DNA of 64,000 bases from Rhizobium sp. AC27/96 (GCF_001692325.1 NZ_LXKN01000001.1:1275703-1339702), one strand, 5' to 3'; positions 35,969 through 44,803 are shown, numbered from the stretch's first letter. The notes: generated by a model from the letters alone, not told the origin. Program-made: numbers and translations.

Positions 35969-36844
35969 ATGGCAAAGGTCGCGTTCATCGGCATGGGCGT
36001 CATGGGCTATCCCATGGCAGGGCATCTCAAGGTCAAAGGCGGCCACGACGTCACTGTCTATAACCGCACCGTTGCCAAGGCGGAAGCATGGGCCAAGCAG
36101 TTCGACGGCAAGTTCGCCCCCACTCCGGCCGAAGCCGCCAAAGACGCGGACTTCGTTTTCACCTGCGTCGGCAATGACGACGACCTGCGCTCGGTGACCA
36201 CGGGCGAGAATGGCGTTCTTTCGACCATGAAGGCGGGCGCCATACTGATCGACAATACCACAGCCAGCGCCGAAGTGGCGCGCGAGCTCTACGCTGCCGC
36301 CAAGGAAAAAGGCGCGGACTTTATCGACGCCCCCGTATCCGGCGGCCAGGCCGGCGCTGAAAACGGCGTACTGACCGTCATGTGCGGCGGTGACGAAGCC
36401 GTATTCGAAAAGGCACGTCCCGTCATCGACGCCTACGCCCGCATGGTCGGCCTGATGGGTTCTGTCGGCGCCGGTCAGTTGACCAAGATGATCAACCAGA
36501 TCTGCATCGCCGGCATCGTTCAGGGCCTTGCCGAAGGTATCCACTTCGGCAAGCAGGCCGGACTCGATATCGAAAAGGTCGTGGAGGTCATTTCCAAGGG
36601 CGCTGCCGGCTCATGGCAGATGGAAAACCGTCACAAGACCATGAATGCCGGCAAATATGATTTCGGCTTTGCCGTCGACTGGATGCGCAAGGATCTCGGC
36701 ATCGTGCTTGCCGAAGCGCGTCAGAACCAGGCCAAGCTGCCGCTAACGGCGCTCGTCGACCAATTCTATGGTGATGTTCAGGCTATGGGCGGCAATCGTT
36801 GGGACACGTCGTCCCTGCTCGCACGGCTGGACAAGAAATATTAA
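35969..36844 (+). CDS. NAD(P)-dependent beta-hydroxyacid dehydrogenase (HIBADH family)
   Basis: 291 residues. Rossmann N-terminus MAKVAFIGMGVMGYPMAGHL with VYNRT. Substrate-binding FIDAPVSGGQAGAENGVLTVM near residue 120, catalytic Lys in GAGQLTKMINQ near residue 170, and the helical C-terminal domain. It matches 3-hydroxyisobutyrate dehydrogenase / tartronate semialdehyde reductase relatives; exact substrate uncertain. ATG at 35969 has GGAG 9 bases upstream; an ATG at 35954 is in frame. Monocistronic, ends in a strong hairpin shared with the convergent Lrp gene. Confidence 0.9.
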   Translation: MAKVAFIGMGVMGYPMAGHLKVKGGHDVTVYNRTVAKAEAWAKQFDGKFAPTPAEAAKDADFVFTCVGNDDDLRSVTTGENGVLSTMKAGAILIDNTTASAEVARELYAAAKEKGADFIDAPVSGGQAGAENGVLTVMCGGDEAVFEKARPVIDAYARMVGLMGSVGAGQLTKMINQICIAGIVQGLAEGIHFGKQAGLDIEKVVEVISKGAAGSWQMENRHKTMNAGKYDFGFAVDWMRKDLGIVLAEARQNQAKLPLTALVDQFYGDVQAMGGNRWDTSSLLARLDKKY

Positions 36845-36846
36845 AA

Positions 36847-36879
36847 GGCGCTCAGCCGGAATAATTTCGGCTGAGCGCC
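36847..36879. terminator. Bidirectional terminator
   Basis: Perfect 12-bp stem GGCGCTCAGCCG (36847-36858) with 36868-36879 and a 9-nt loop. On the minus strand it is followed by CTTTTAATATTTC. Lies between the convergent dehydrogenase and Lrp-type genes. Confidence 0.8.
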
Positions 36880-36895
36880 CCTGTCAAAGCAGCGC

Positions 36896-37384
36896 TTAGT
36901 CTTCGTTCGACTTGGCGTTCTCGATCAGCATGTAATCCAGCGGCAGTTCCGTCGAATACTTGATCTGCTCCATCGCAAAAGCCGAGGAGACGTCGCGGAT
37001 TTCGATCTTGGCGATCATGCGCTTGTAGAAGGCGTCATAGGCGGCAATATCGGGAACGACAACGCGCAGCAGATAGTCGACATCGCCACTCATGCGGTAG
37101 AATTCCACCACTTCCGGGAAATCGGCGATCACTTCGGAAAAACGCTTCAGCCATTCGATCGAGTGGCTGTTGGTGCGGATGGACACGAAAACGGTAACCT
37201 TCGTGTTGACCTTTTCCGGATCCAGCAGGGCCACGCGGCGGCGAATGACGCCGTCTTCTTCCATCTTCTGGATACGGCGCCAGCACGGTGTCGTCGACAA
37301 TCCGACCTTCTTGGCAAGATCGGCCACGGCCAGAGTGGAATCCTCCTGGAGGAGGCGCAGGATTTTGCGGTCAAGACGGTCCAT
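36896..37384 (-). CDS. Lrp/AsnC family transcriptional regulator
   Basis: 162 residues. N-terminal HTH: LDRKILRLLQEDSTLAVADLAKKVGLSTTPCWRRIQKMEEDGVI; the STTPCWRR recognition helix is typical for Lrp itself and relatives. The C-terminal RAM/AsnC ligand domain follows (VEFYRMSGDVDYLLRVVVPDIAAYDAFYKRMI). Octameric regulator responding to amino acids; the target is not evident. ATG at 37384 has AAGGG upstream at good spacing; an ATG three codons earlier has none. Convergent with the dehydrogenase gene. Confidence 0.92.
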   Translation of the reverse strand: MDRLDRKILRLLQEDSTLAVADLAKKVGLSTTPCWRRIQKMEEDGVIRRRVALLDPEKVNTKVTVFVSIRTNSHSIEWLKRFSEVIADFPEVVEFYRMSGDVDYLLRVVVPDIAAYDAFYKRMIAKIEIRDVSSAFAMEQIKYSTELPLDYMLIENAKSNED

Positions 37385-37450
37385 TTTCAGCATCCCTTCG
37401 AATTATATTCTCTCTATAGCCTATTTTCAGGACGAGAAAAGAACCATTTT

Positions 37451-38095
37451 TCAAGAAACCAAGATTCTCACACGTTCTTGCAATACCGGAAGCAACTCCT
37501 CCTCGAACCAGGGATGACGTTTCAGCCAACCGCTGTTGCGCCAGCTCGGATGCGGCAACGGCAAGATGGCCGGCGAGTGATTGGTCAGAAGATAACGCCG
37601 CCATTCGGCGACCGTCTCCGTCATCGACGCCATGCGCTCCTTGCCGAGATGCCATGCCTGGGCATATTGCCCGATTGTTAGGATCAGCTCGATCTGCGGC
37701 ATCGCATCCATCGCCTTCTGACGCCACAGAGGCGCGCATTCCCTGCGTGGCGGCAGGTCGCTGCCAGCGGCATTGTAACCGGGAAAACAAAAACCCATCG
37801 GCAGCATGGCAAAATTGTCGGGATTGTAGAAACTATCGCGATCGACGTTCAGCCACTGCCGCAGCCGATCACCGGAAGCATCATTGAACGGCAGGCCGCT
37901 TTCATGAACGCGCAGGCCGGGTGCCTGCCCCGCTATCAGGATACGTGCCGTCGAAGAAAGCGTGGCGACCGGCCGTGGCTCGTGTGGCAGCCGATCCGCT
38001 TCGCCCTTCGCCGGGGCGTCACGACAGAGGCGACAGGCGGCGATGGCCGAATGCAGGGCCTGCAACTCGCCCGCTCCAATCATTGCGCGCTCCAT
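37451..38095 (-). CDS. Uracil-DNA glycosylase family protein, probably Fe-S type
   Basis: 214 residues. UDG superfamily (family 4/5-like). Motif A is LIAGQAPGLRVHESGLPFNDASG (near 55-75), and motif B LPHPSWRN (near 180-187) carries the His of the active site. Four cysteines (21, 24, 103, 120) have the C-x2-C...C-x16-C layout known for the 4Fe-4S cluster of thermophilic family 4 UDGs, so a cluster is likely (inference). The polar catalytic residue differs from UNG. Start ATG 38095 overlaps the end of the upstream SNase gene by 16 bp; ATG 38083 is also possible. Confidence 0.85.
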   Translation of the reverse strand: MERAMIGAGELQALHSAIAACRLCRDAPAKGEADRLPHEPRPVATLSSTARILIAGQAPGLRVHESGLPFNDASGDRLRQWLNVDRDSFYNPDNFAMLPMGFCFPGYNAAGSDLPPRRECAPLWRQKAMDAMPQIELILTIGQYAQAWHLGKERMASMTETVAEWRRYLLTNHSPAILPLPHPSWRNSGWLKRHPWFEEELLPVLQERVRILVS

Positions 38096-38652
38096 CCGAC
38101 AATCCCTCGCAGATATTCAATCAGGCCCATCATCGGATCGCCTCCAGCGGGATGCTCCAGACGCTCTTCGCGCCGGTAATCGCTCGGCCGTTCGAAATCG
38201 CCGGCCCAAACTCCAGCTTTCGCCTGCCTCGCCATCCGTTCCTCAGAGGCATAACCTCCATAGGACAATGCCATGCCATTGCGCACCATGGCGGCATTGA
38301 TGTCGAGGTCGCCGACCATACAAGTCACCAGCAGGCGACCATAGCGATCCCTCTCTCTTCCGCGGCATTCCGGCGCGCCGATCTTAATGATTGTGACAAG
38401 CGCCTTGCGCGCCTCTTCTCCGCATGCCCAGTCCGCGCCATCACGCCGACACCGTTGCCGATATTCCGGCGCATCGATGCCCTTCAGCCTCAAACGCTCG
38501 CCATTGGCAGAAAGCGTATCGCCATCGATCGCATAAAATCGGCCTGTTTGAACAAGTTCTGGCCGATTGTTCAACTTCAACGCGAGCAAAGCAAGAATGG
38601 CGAGCAGGGCAAATGTGACCGCGCCGTCGCGAAACAGGCGGCTTGACCGCAT
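38080..38652 (-). CDS. Thermonuclease (SNase-like) family protein, membrane-anchored
   Basis: 190 residues from ATG at 38652 (AAAGGAGG about 10 bases upstream; a GTG at 38673 is in frame). One N-terminal hydrophobic helix (VTFALLAILALLALKL) serves as signal or anchor. SNc core: YAIDGDTLSANGERLRLKGIDAPEYRQRC (active-site Arg and Asp), CGEEARKAL, RDRYGRLLVTCMV. Probably a periplasmic Ca-dependent nuclease or an inactive relative. Overlaps the UDG gene by 16 bp, forming a two-gene unit. Confidence 0.9.
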   Translation of the reverse strand: MRSSRLFRDGAVTFALLAILALLALKLNNRPELVQTGRFYAIDGDTLSANGERLRLKGIDAPEYRQRCRRDGADWACGEEARKALVTIIKIGAPECRGRERDRYGRLLVTCMVGDLDINAAMVRNGMALSYGGYASEERMARQAKAGVWAGDFERPSDYRREERLEHPAGGDPMMGLIEYLRGIVGWSAQ

Positions 38653-38778
38653 CACTTTCTTGCCTCCTTTCACAACAAATCCTTGGCGAAGATGGCAAAC
38701 AAACCATTTCGCCGCAGTATCTTCTTAATGTTTGGCCGCTAGTCTGTAACCTCAGGAAGACTAACTTTCAACGAAACC

Positions 38779-40308
38779 ATGAAAATCGGCGTCAGCACAT
38801 CGACAGATAAAAACATCGTCGACCGATCGCGCAGTCACCGAAACCGGGCTGTGTCGAAGGCCGTGCGGCAGACCCGCGAACGCTTGCAAATTGGCCACAG
38901 CAGCAATTTCGACCGCGAGCTCATGCTCATGCACATCGATACGATGCTGCAAGGTGCCGCTGTCGTGCCGATCTTCGCAATCGTCGTGGCATCGATCGGG
39001 GTCTATCTGACCCGTGACGCGCTGATTTTCTTCTGGGCCATTCCGATCCTGACTGCGCATGCCATCAATATGATCCTCGGCAGGCGCGCGAAAAAGCAGG
39101 AGATGAGCGTCGAAAGCGCCAGGAGATGGCGGCAGATCCTGTTGCTCGGCCAATTATTTACCGGGCTCTGCTGGGCAGTCTTCGCGATGCAGAGCTGCTC
39201 GACCTGCGGCGGCGACAGCTTCAGCCTCTACAAGGGCGCCGTCCTGCTTGTGGCGATCTGTATCACGGCCATGTCCAGCTTCATGTTGCCGCGTGCCGTG
39301 CCCTTCTGCTTTGCGCCGGCAACGGTGGCACTTGTCGTCACCGCGATATTGACCCGAAGGCCCTCGGATATCGCCCTGACAGCGGTCGTCTCCGTCGCGG
39401 TGATCTTCTTTACCTTCATCACCAATCGCATGTTCCAGTCCAATCTGAAGATCCTCTCCTTCCAATCGGAAAAGGATGATCTGATCGCGGAACTGGAAGT
39501 CGCGAAATCCATGTCCGACGAGGCCCGCCGCCGCGCGGAAGAGGCGAACCTCGCCAAATCGCGCTTCCTCGCCTCCATGTCGCATGAGCTCAGAACGCCG
39601 CTGAACGCCATTCTCGGTTTCTCGGAAGTCATGTCCGCGGAGGTCATGGGGCCCTTGAACAACGCCACCTACCGGGAATACACCACCGATATCCATCGCT
39701 CCGGACAGCACCTGCTCAACCTGATCAACGAAATCCTCGATCTGTCGCGCATCGAGGCCGGCAAATACGAATTAAACGAGGAAGCCATCTCGCTGCTCGA
39801 CATTGCCGAAGATTGCATCGGCATGGTCCAGCTGCGCGCGCGCGGCAAGAATATTTCCATTTCCTCGCAAATCGAACCGCAGCTTCCGTCTGTCTGGGCT
39901 GATGAAAAATCGCTACGCCAGGTGATCCTGAATCTGCTCTCGAACGCCGTGAAATTCACGCCGCAGAACGGCGAAATCACCGTCAAGGTCGGCTGGACGG
40001 CCGGAGGCGGCGAGTATGTGGCGATCAAGGACAATGGGCCTGGTATTCCCGAAGAAGAGATTCCAGTGGTCCTCTCGGCCTTCGGTCAGGGGTCCATCGC
40101 CATCAAGAGTGCAGAGCAAGGCACTGGCCTGGGCTTGCCGATCGTGCAGGCGATCCTTGCCAAGCATGACGGTCAGTTCGTGCTGAAATCCAAATTGCGC
40201 GAAGGCACCGAGGTCATCGCTATCCTGCCGGCCAAGCGCGTACTGCAAAGCCTGCCGGCCGTCGAAGATGCCCCGCTCATCGGACGGCGCAAGAAGAGCT
40301 TCGCCTGA
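38779..40308 (+). CDS. Membrane sensor histidine kinase
   Basis: 509 residues. Five or six hydrophobic helices occupy residues about 55-220 with very short loops. One loop carries a Cys pair (MQSCSTCGGDS, near 135-143). A coiled coil follows (KDDLIAELEVAKSMSDEARRRAEEANLAKSRF), then HisKA with SHELRTPLNAILGFSEV (His about 269). HATPase_c has N box LRQVILNLLSNAVKFTP, G1 DNGPGIPEEE and G2 GTGLGLPIV. The domain order resembles PdhS/PleC-type kinases of rhizobia. There is no response regulator next to it. Confidence 0.92.
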   Translation: MKIGVSTSTDKNIVDRSRSHRNRAVSKAVRQTRERLQIGHSSNFDRELMLMHIDTMLQGAAVVPIFAIVVASIGVYLTRDALIFFWAIPILTAHAINMILGRRAKKQEMSVESARRWRQILLLGQLFTGLCWAVFAMQSCSTCGGDSFSLYKGAVLLVAICITAMSSFMLPRAVPFCFAPATVALVVTAILTRRPSDIALTAVVSVAVIFFTFITNRMFQSNLKILSFQSEKDDLIAELEVAKSMSDEARRRAEEANLAKSRFLASMSHELRTPLNAILGFSEVMSAEVMGPLNNATYREYTTDIHRSGQHLLNLINEILDLSRIEAGKYELNEEAISLLDIAEDCIGMVQLRARGKNISISSQIEPQLPSVWADEKSLRQVILNLLSNAVKFTPQNGEITVKVGWTAGGGEYVAIKDNGPGIPEEEIPVVLSAFGQGSIAIKSAEQGTGLGLPIVQAILAKHDGQFVLKSKLREGTEVIAILPAKRVLQSLPAVEDAPLIGRRKKSFA

Positions 40309-40326
40309 GGCTCAGCTTTCCGACGG

Positions 40327-40719
40327 CTACCGGAAAAACAGATGGCTGCCGATGATGTAAAGCATATAGAGGCCGGCTGCGACCAGCATGCAAAACACGG
40401 CAAATGAGCCGAGATCCTTGGCATACTTGCCGACATTGGAAATCTCCGGCGAAATCCGGTCTATGACCTCTTCCACGGCCGTATTCATTGCCTCGACAGC
40501 AAAGACGCCGAGGAAAATCACCATACCGATGACGATTTCACCAAAGCTCGCGCCGACTGCGATCAGCAGGATCAGCGAAACCGCTGCGAAGAGCAGTTCC
40601 TGGCGGAACGCAGCCTCCTGAAGCAGCCGTTGAAAACCACCCCAGGAATAACCGGCAGCGGCAAAGAAATGCCGGATCCCTGTTTCCTTGGTGACTGCTG
40701 ATTTCGAAAATTCGGCCAT
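40327..40719 (-). CDS. dgkA: Diacylglycerol kinase
   Basis: 130 residues, three transmembrane helices. Phosphorylates diacylglycerol to phosphatidate; in rhizobia it recycles lipid left by membrane-derived or cyclic glucan modification. Signatures: RQELLFAAVSLILLIAV, the catalytic EAMNTAVEEVIDRISPE, and KDLGSFAVFCMLVAAGLY. ATG at 40719. Convergent with the histidine kinase gene, 18 bp apart. Confidence 0.94.
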   Translation of the reverse strand: MAEFSKSAVTKETGIRHFFAAAGYSWGGFQRLLQEAAFRQELLFAAVSLILLIAVGASFGEIVIGMVIFLGVFAVEAMNTAVEEVIDRISPEISNVGKYAKDLGSFAVFCMLVAAGLYMLYIIGSHLFFR

Positions 40720-40865
40720 TCTCGTTCCGCCCGTAATGCCCCAACTGCAATTTAGACGCTTTGCGAATACCGCCTTGCTCCCACTGAAGCAAGCTGACAG
40801 TTTCGACCGCTTCAGGAATTCATTACAGATTTATGACGTGTACCGATAGTTCCACAGAAAAATCG

Positions 40866-40895
40866 GCAGCGGGATGCTATCCAGCATCCCGCTGC
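40866..40895 (-). terminator. Intrinsic terminator of cobT
   Basis: Perfect 13-bp stem GCAGCGGGATGCT (40866-40878) with 40883-40895 and a 4-nt loop, followed on the minus strand by CGATTTTTC. It starts 10 bp after the cobT stop codon. Confidence 0.88.
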
Positions 40896-40904
40896 TTTGG
40901 TCCA

Positions 40905-41921
40905 TCAATGCTTGTTGGTGACACCCGCGCTTTCGAAGGTCGCCATGCCCGAATGGCAGGCAGCCGCAGCCTTGACGATCCCGGCCGCGAGCGCAGCCCC
41001 GGTGCCTTCGCCGAGCCGCATTCCGAGCGCCAGAAGCGGCGTCTTGCCAAGCTTCTCGATCGATCTCAGGTGCCCGGGCTCCGCCGATACATGGCCGATC
41101 AGGCAATGATCCAGTGCCGACGGATTGGCCGCCTTGAGAATGGAGGCTGCAGCCGTCGCGACGTAGCCGTCGATGATCACGGGAATGCGCTCCATGCGCG
41201 CCGCTAGAATGGCGCCGGCCATGGCAGCGATCTCGCGACCGCCGAGACGGCGCAGTATTTCCAGCGGATCGGACAGATGATCACGGTGCAATGCCACCGC
41301 CTTTTCGACGGCAGCGATCTTGCGTCTCAGCATCTCGCCTTCGGAACCGGTGCCGGGGCCGACCCAATCCTCGGCCTTGCCGCCGTAAAGCGCATAGTGG
41401 ATGGCGGCCGCAATCGTGGTGTTGCCGATACCCATTTCGCCAATGCAGAGCAGGTCCGTGCCGCCTGCAATCGCCTCCATCCCGAAAGCCATGGTCGCAG
41501 CGCAGTCGCGCTCGCTGAGCGCCGGCTCCTCGGTAATGTCGGCGGTGGGGAAATCGAGCGCCAGATCGAAGACCTTGAGGCCGAGATCATAAGCGACGCA
41601 GATCTGGTTGATGGCTGCACCGCCGGCGGCAAAGTTCTCCACCATCTGCTGCGTGACGGAAGGTGGGAACGGGGTGATGCCCTGCTTGGTGACACCATGA
41701 TTACCGGCGAAAATCGCAACCAGCGGCCGGGTGACGGCCGGCGCGCGGCCGGTCCATGCGGCCAGCCAGAAAGCGATCTCCTCAAGACGGCCAAGCGCGC
41801 CCGGCGGTTTGGTAAGCTGCGCGTCGCGCTCGCGTGCCGCTACCAGCGCTCGGGCATCCGGGCCCGGAAGGTCGCGCAGCAGCGTGCGGAAATCATCGAA
41901 TGGCAAGCCGGTTACGCTCAT
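40905..41921 (-). CDS. cobT: Nicotinate-nucleotide--dimethylbenzimidazole phosphoribosyltransferase
   Basis: 338 residues. Makes alpha-ribazole 5'-phosphate from NaMN and DMB for the lower ligand of cobalamin (CobU in Pseudomonas denitrificans naming). Signatures: LTKPPGALGRLEEIAFWLA, VAIFAGNHGV, the glycine-rich IGEMGIGNTTIAAAI, and the catalytic-Glu region LGMRLGEGTGAALA near the C-terminus. Divergent from cobS across 128 bp; no cobalamin riboswitch is recognisable there. Ends in a strong terminator. Confidence 0.96.
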   Translation of the reverse strand: MSVTGLPFDDFRTLLRDLPGPDARALVAARERDAQLTKPPGALGRLEEIAFWLAAWTGRAPAVTRPLVAIFAGNHGVTKQGITPFPPSVTQQMVENFAAGGAAINQICVAYDLGLKVFDLALDFPTADITEEPALSERDCAATMAFGMEAIAGGTDLLCIGEMGIGNTTIAAAIHYALYGGKAEDWVGPGTGSEGEMLRRKIAAVEKAVALHRDHLSDPLEILRRLGGREIAAMAGAILAARMERIPVIIDGYVATAAASILKAANPSALDHCLIGHVSAEPGHLRSIEKLGKTPLLALGMRLGEGTGAALAAGIVKAAAACHSGMATFESAGVTNKH

Positions 41922-42049
41922 GAATGCCGTTCCTTGTTTTTTGGTCTCAAATCAGGTTCTTTGCGTGCGACTCTATTAGTCTTCGGAATCGGCGGGAACA
42001 ACTCCAAAAGCGCCCGATGCCGTCGCGCGGGTAGCGGGGAGAGAAAGAA

Positions 42050-42826
42050 ATGCGGGAATACATGCGCGACACCGCGCGCGCAGTCGCCTTTTTAAGCCGC
42101 ATCCCCGTGCCCACGTCCTTCTTTGCAGGCTATGATGGCAAGCTGGCGCCGGTTTCCCGCGCCTTTCCTGTTGCCGGCCTGCTCATCGCCCTGCCCGGCT
42201 CCATTGTCTTCGGTTTACTGCTTGCCCTGCATGCCGATCCGCTGATGGCCGCGCTCTTGGCGCTCACGGTCCAGACGGTTGCAACGGGCGCCCTGCACGA
42301 AGACGGTCTCAGCGACACCGCCGATGGGTTGGGTGGCGGCAAGGATCGCGAGCGTGCTCTCGCCATCATGAAAGACAGCCGCATCGGCACCTATGGCGCG
42401 GCCGCCTTGATCCTGTCGTTTGGATTGCGCGCCGCGGCACTCGCTGCGATCGCCCGCCACCTCATGCCGTTTGACGCCGCACTTGCGCTTCTGGCAACGG
42501 CCGCGCTTAGCCGCGGAGCGATGGTGTGGCACTGGCACGTGCTCCTCCCAGCCAAACCGGATGGGGTTGCGGCTTCCGCCGGTCAGCCGGACGGCAACGC
42601 CATGCAACTGGCGCTGATCACGGCTCTTGCCTTGGCAACCTTGTTCATCTGGCCGAGCCTGGGTATCTCGGCGCTTGTCTCTTGCCTTCTGGTCGTGGCC
42701 ATCGCCACATTTTTCGTAACCCGACATGTGCGCCGAAGGCTATCCGGTCATACTGGTGACACCATTGGCGCGACGCAGCAGATTTGCGAGATCGCGTCGC
42801 TCTGTACCCTTGCCATGTGCATTTGA
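42050..42826 (+). CDS. cobS: Adenosylcobinamide-GDP ribazoletransferase
   Basis: 258 residues, membrane protein with several helices (CobV in Pseudomonas naming). Joins AdoCbi-GDP and alpha-ribazole in the last steps of cobalamin assembly. Signatures: [12 protein letters not shown], the acidic [35 protein letters not shown], and [13 protein letters not shown] near the C-terminus. ATG at 42050 with GGGGAGAG upstream. Divergent partner of cobT; together they supply the lower-ligand branch, the other cob genes being elsewhere. Confidence 0.96.
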   Translation: MREYMRDTARAVAFLSRIPVPTSFFAGYDGKLAPVSRAFPVAGLLIALPGSIVFGLLLALHADPLMAALLALTVQTVATGALHEDGLSDTADGLGGGKDRERALAIMKDSRIGTYGAAALILSFGLRAAALAAIARHLMPFDAALALLATAALSRGAMVWHWHVLLPAKPDGVAASAGQPDGNAMQLALITALALATLFIWPSLGISALVSCLLVVAIATFFVTRHVRRRLSGHTGDTIGATQQICEIASLCTLAMCI

Positions 42827-42845
42827 AGCCTCGATATATGATCCT

Positions 42846-43067
42846 ATGCTAACACCATGCATCCTTATCTGCTCGATCGACGACATTACCGGCTATTGCT
42901 TCGGTTGCGGCCGCACGGCAGCAGAGATCGGCGCATGGATGAGCTATAGTGACGACGAGCGCCGCAAGCTCATGGACGTACTTCCGGAACGCCTGACGAA
43001 GGTCGAGCGCAAGCCGCGCAGGGAAACCCGTCGACAGCGACTGGCAAAGGAGCGCAACGCCGTATGA
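42846..43067 (+). CDS. DUF1289 small Cys-rich protein
   Basis: 73 residues. Four cysteines in MLTPCILICSIDDITGYCFGCGRT (C5, C9, C18, C21) form a likely zinc or Fe-S site, followed by the DUF1289 motif EIGAWMSYSDDERRKLM and a basic tail (KPRRETRRQRLAKERN). Function unknown. Starts 19 bp after cobS and is coupled to the following protease gene by an ATGA overlap. Confidence 0.88.
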   Translation: MLTPCILICSIDDITGYCFGCGRTAAEIGAWMSYSDDERRKLMDVLPERLTKVERKPRRETRRQRLAKERNAV

Positions 43068-43765
43068 ACCGCCTGAACATCGTTCTCGCCATTCTCGGCA
43101 TCGGCCTTGCACTGCTCATCTTCAACAACAACACCGGCACGACCTTCGGCATGCAAAATGATGACTTTGCCCGGGTCATCTACCTCTTGCCGATCGCCTT
43201 GATGATGAGCGCCGCTGTCTGGGCAAGCCGACACACCGTCAGCCAGTCGATACGCAACCTTCTCATCTGGTTCGTCATCATCATGGCGCTGGCAACGGCC
43301 TATATCTACCGCGGTGACGCCGAACAGGTCGGCAATCGCCTGTTCGCCGGCCTGGTGCCCGGCCATGCCGTCGTCGTCACCACGAGCGAGGGCGGCCAGG
43401 AAGTGATCCTCCACAAGCGCTCGAACGGGCATTTCGAGGCGCGAGTGATCATTAACGGGCAGCCGATAGACATGCTCATCGACACCGGCGCCAGCACGAT
43501 CGCGCTTTCGCAGGAGGACGCCGAACGCGTCGGCATCATCCCCGAAAACCTCACCTATTCCATGACGGTGCTGACCGCAAACGGCCGCGCCAGCGCCGCT
43601 CCCGTGGAGCTCGGCTCGGTGGCAATCGGCCCTATCAAGCGTCGAGACGTCAAGGCGAGCGTCGCCGAAGCGGGCAAGCTCGACCAGAGCCTCCTCGGCA
43701 TGAGCTTCCTCGAGACTTTGGGGTCGATGCAGATGCAGACCGATGAGCTACGGTTGCGGGACTGA
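43064..43765 (+). CDS. Retropepsin-like aspartic protease, TIGR02281 family
   Basis: 233 residues. Three N-terminal hydrophobic helices (about residues 5-20, 37-55, 65-83) anchor it; the C-terminal domain is a single retropepsin lobe. The catalytic motif is MLIDTGASTIALS (Asp about 140), followed by LTANGRASAAPVELGSVAIG and LGMSFLETL. It must dimerise to be active. Predicted periplasmic side. ATG overlaps the DUF1289 stop by 4 bases; the DUF1289-retropepsin pair is seen in other rhizobia (from memory). Confidence 0.88.
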   Translation: MNRLNIVLAILGIGLALLIFNNNTGTTFGMQNDDFARVIYLLPIALMMSAAVWASRHTVSQSIRNLLIWFVIIMALATAYIYRGDAEQVGNRLFAGLVPGHAVVVTTSEGGQEVILHKRSNGHFEARVIINGQPIDMLIDTGASTIALSQEDAERVGIIPENLTYSMTVLTANGRASAAPVELGSVAIGPIKRRDVKASVAEAGKLDQSLLGMSFLETLGSMQMQTDELRLRD

Positions 43766-43832
43766 GCCAAACCAAAGACAGGTGTCAACAGTTCGGTTGC
43801 GATCGAAGCATTTGGAGGTGTAGTCATCTTAG

Positions 43833-44777
43833 ATGGCGGCAGAACCGAACCGCTTGAAAAGTGAAACACCCATGGCGCCCGCAAAGACTAACGTAACGAC
43901 AGAGCTGCTGCTTCTCCTCCTCCTAGCAACCTGCTGGGGCGCGTCCTACAGCTTTATCCGTGTTGGCGTCGAGACCATTCCGCCGATCACGCTGATTGCC
44001 GCCCGCACCTTGATCGCCGGTGTCGTTCTGCTTGTCATTATTCGCTGGCGCGGCTTGAGCCTACCAAGAGATGCTGCGACATGGCGGCGCTTTCTCATCC
44101 AATCCTGTCTCAACAGCGCGATCCCCTTCACCCTCATCGCCTGGGCGGAACAAACCCTCGACGCTGGCTTGGCCACGATCCTGAATTCGACCACGCCAAT
44201 TTTTGCCTTCCTGCTTGCGGCAGGATTATTTCGCACCGAGCGGCTGACCGGGCGGAAGCTTTTCGGCGTGGTCGCCGGCATGGCGGGGATCTGCCTGATC
44301 ATCGGTGTCGATGCGTTGAATGGCGTTGGCCGGCAATTGCCCGCACAGCTTGCCGTCATCGCGGCATCCATCTGCTATGCGAGTGCTGCGCTGTTCGGAC
44401 GCAACTTCAAGGGGCTGGACCCGATGATGCCGGCAGCCGGCTCGCTGTTATGCGGCGCAGCTCTCCTTATTCCCGCCAGCCTGGTCGTCGACCACCCCTG
44501 GCAACTCGCCCCGTCCTCCGCCTCGATCCTCTGCCTTCTCGGCCTTTCGATCGTCTCGACCGCCCTCGCCTTCAGCATCTATTTCCGGCTTATCCAGACA
44601 TTGGGTTCCGTCAGCACCACGGCACAGGCTTATCTGCGCGTTCCCATCGGCGTCGGCATCGGCGTGATCTTCCTCGGCGAGCCTCTATCCTCGACAGCCG
44701 CGATCGGTCTTGTCTGTGTCGTCGCCGGGGTCATGGCCATGACGATCGCTCCGCGCAAGAAGGTCGCCGCCGGGTGA
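43833..44777 (+). CDS. EamA/DMT superfamily transporter
   Basis: 314 residues (or 301 from the in-frame ATG at 43872, where the first helix ELLLLLLLATCWGASYSFIRVGVE starts sooner). Ten helices in two EamA repeats; the second ends LGEPLSSTAAIGLVCVVAGVMAMTI followed by basic residues. Exporter of unknown substrate. GGAGGTG lies 15 bases before 43833, which is long for a ribosome site, so the exact start is uncertain. Convergent with the GNAT gene, 26 bp apart. Confidence 0.88.
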   Translation: MAAEPNRLKSETPMAPAKTNVTTELLLLLLLATCWGASYSFIRVGVETIPPITLIAARTLIAGVVLLVIIRWRGLSLPRDAATWRRFLIQSCLNSAIPFTLIAWAEQTLDAGLATILNSTTPIFAFLLAAGLFRTERLTGRKLFGVVAGMAGICLIIGVDALNGVGRQLPAQLAVIAASICYASAALFGRNFKGLDPMMPAAGSLLCGAALLIPASLVVDHPWQLAPSSASILCLLGLSIVSTALAFSIYFRLIQTLGSVSTTAQAYLRVPIGVGIGVIFLGEPLSSTAAIGLVCVVAGVMAMTIAPRKKVAAG

Positions 44778-44803
44778 CATTCATCTGAAGGCTGCGTGAA
44801 AAA

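Noticed and set aside
41922..42049. Cobalamin riboswitch between cobT and cobS
   Set aside because: No B12-box consensus is present and the leader is too short for the aptamer.
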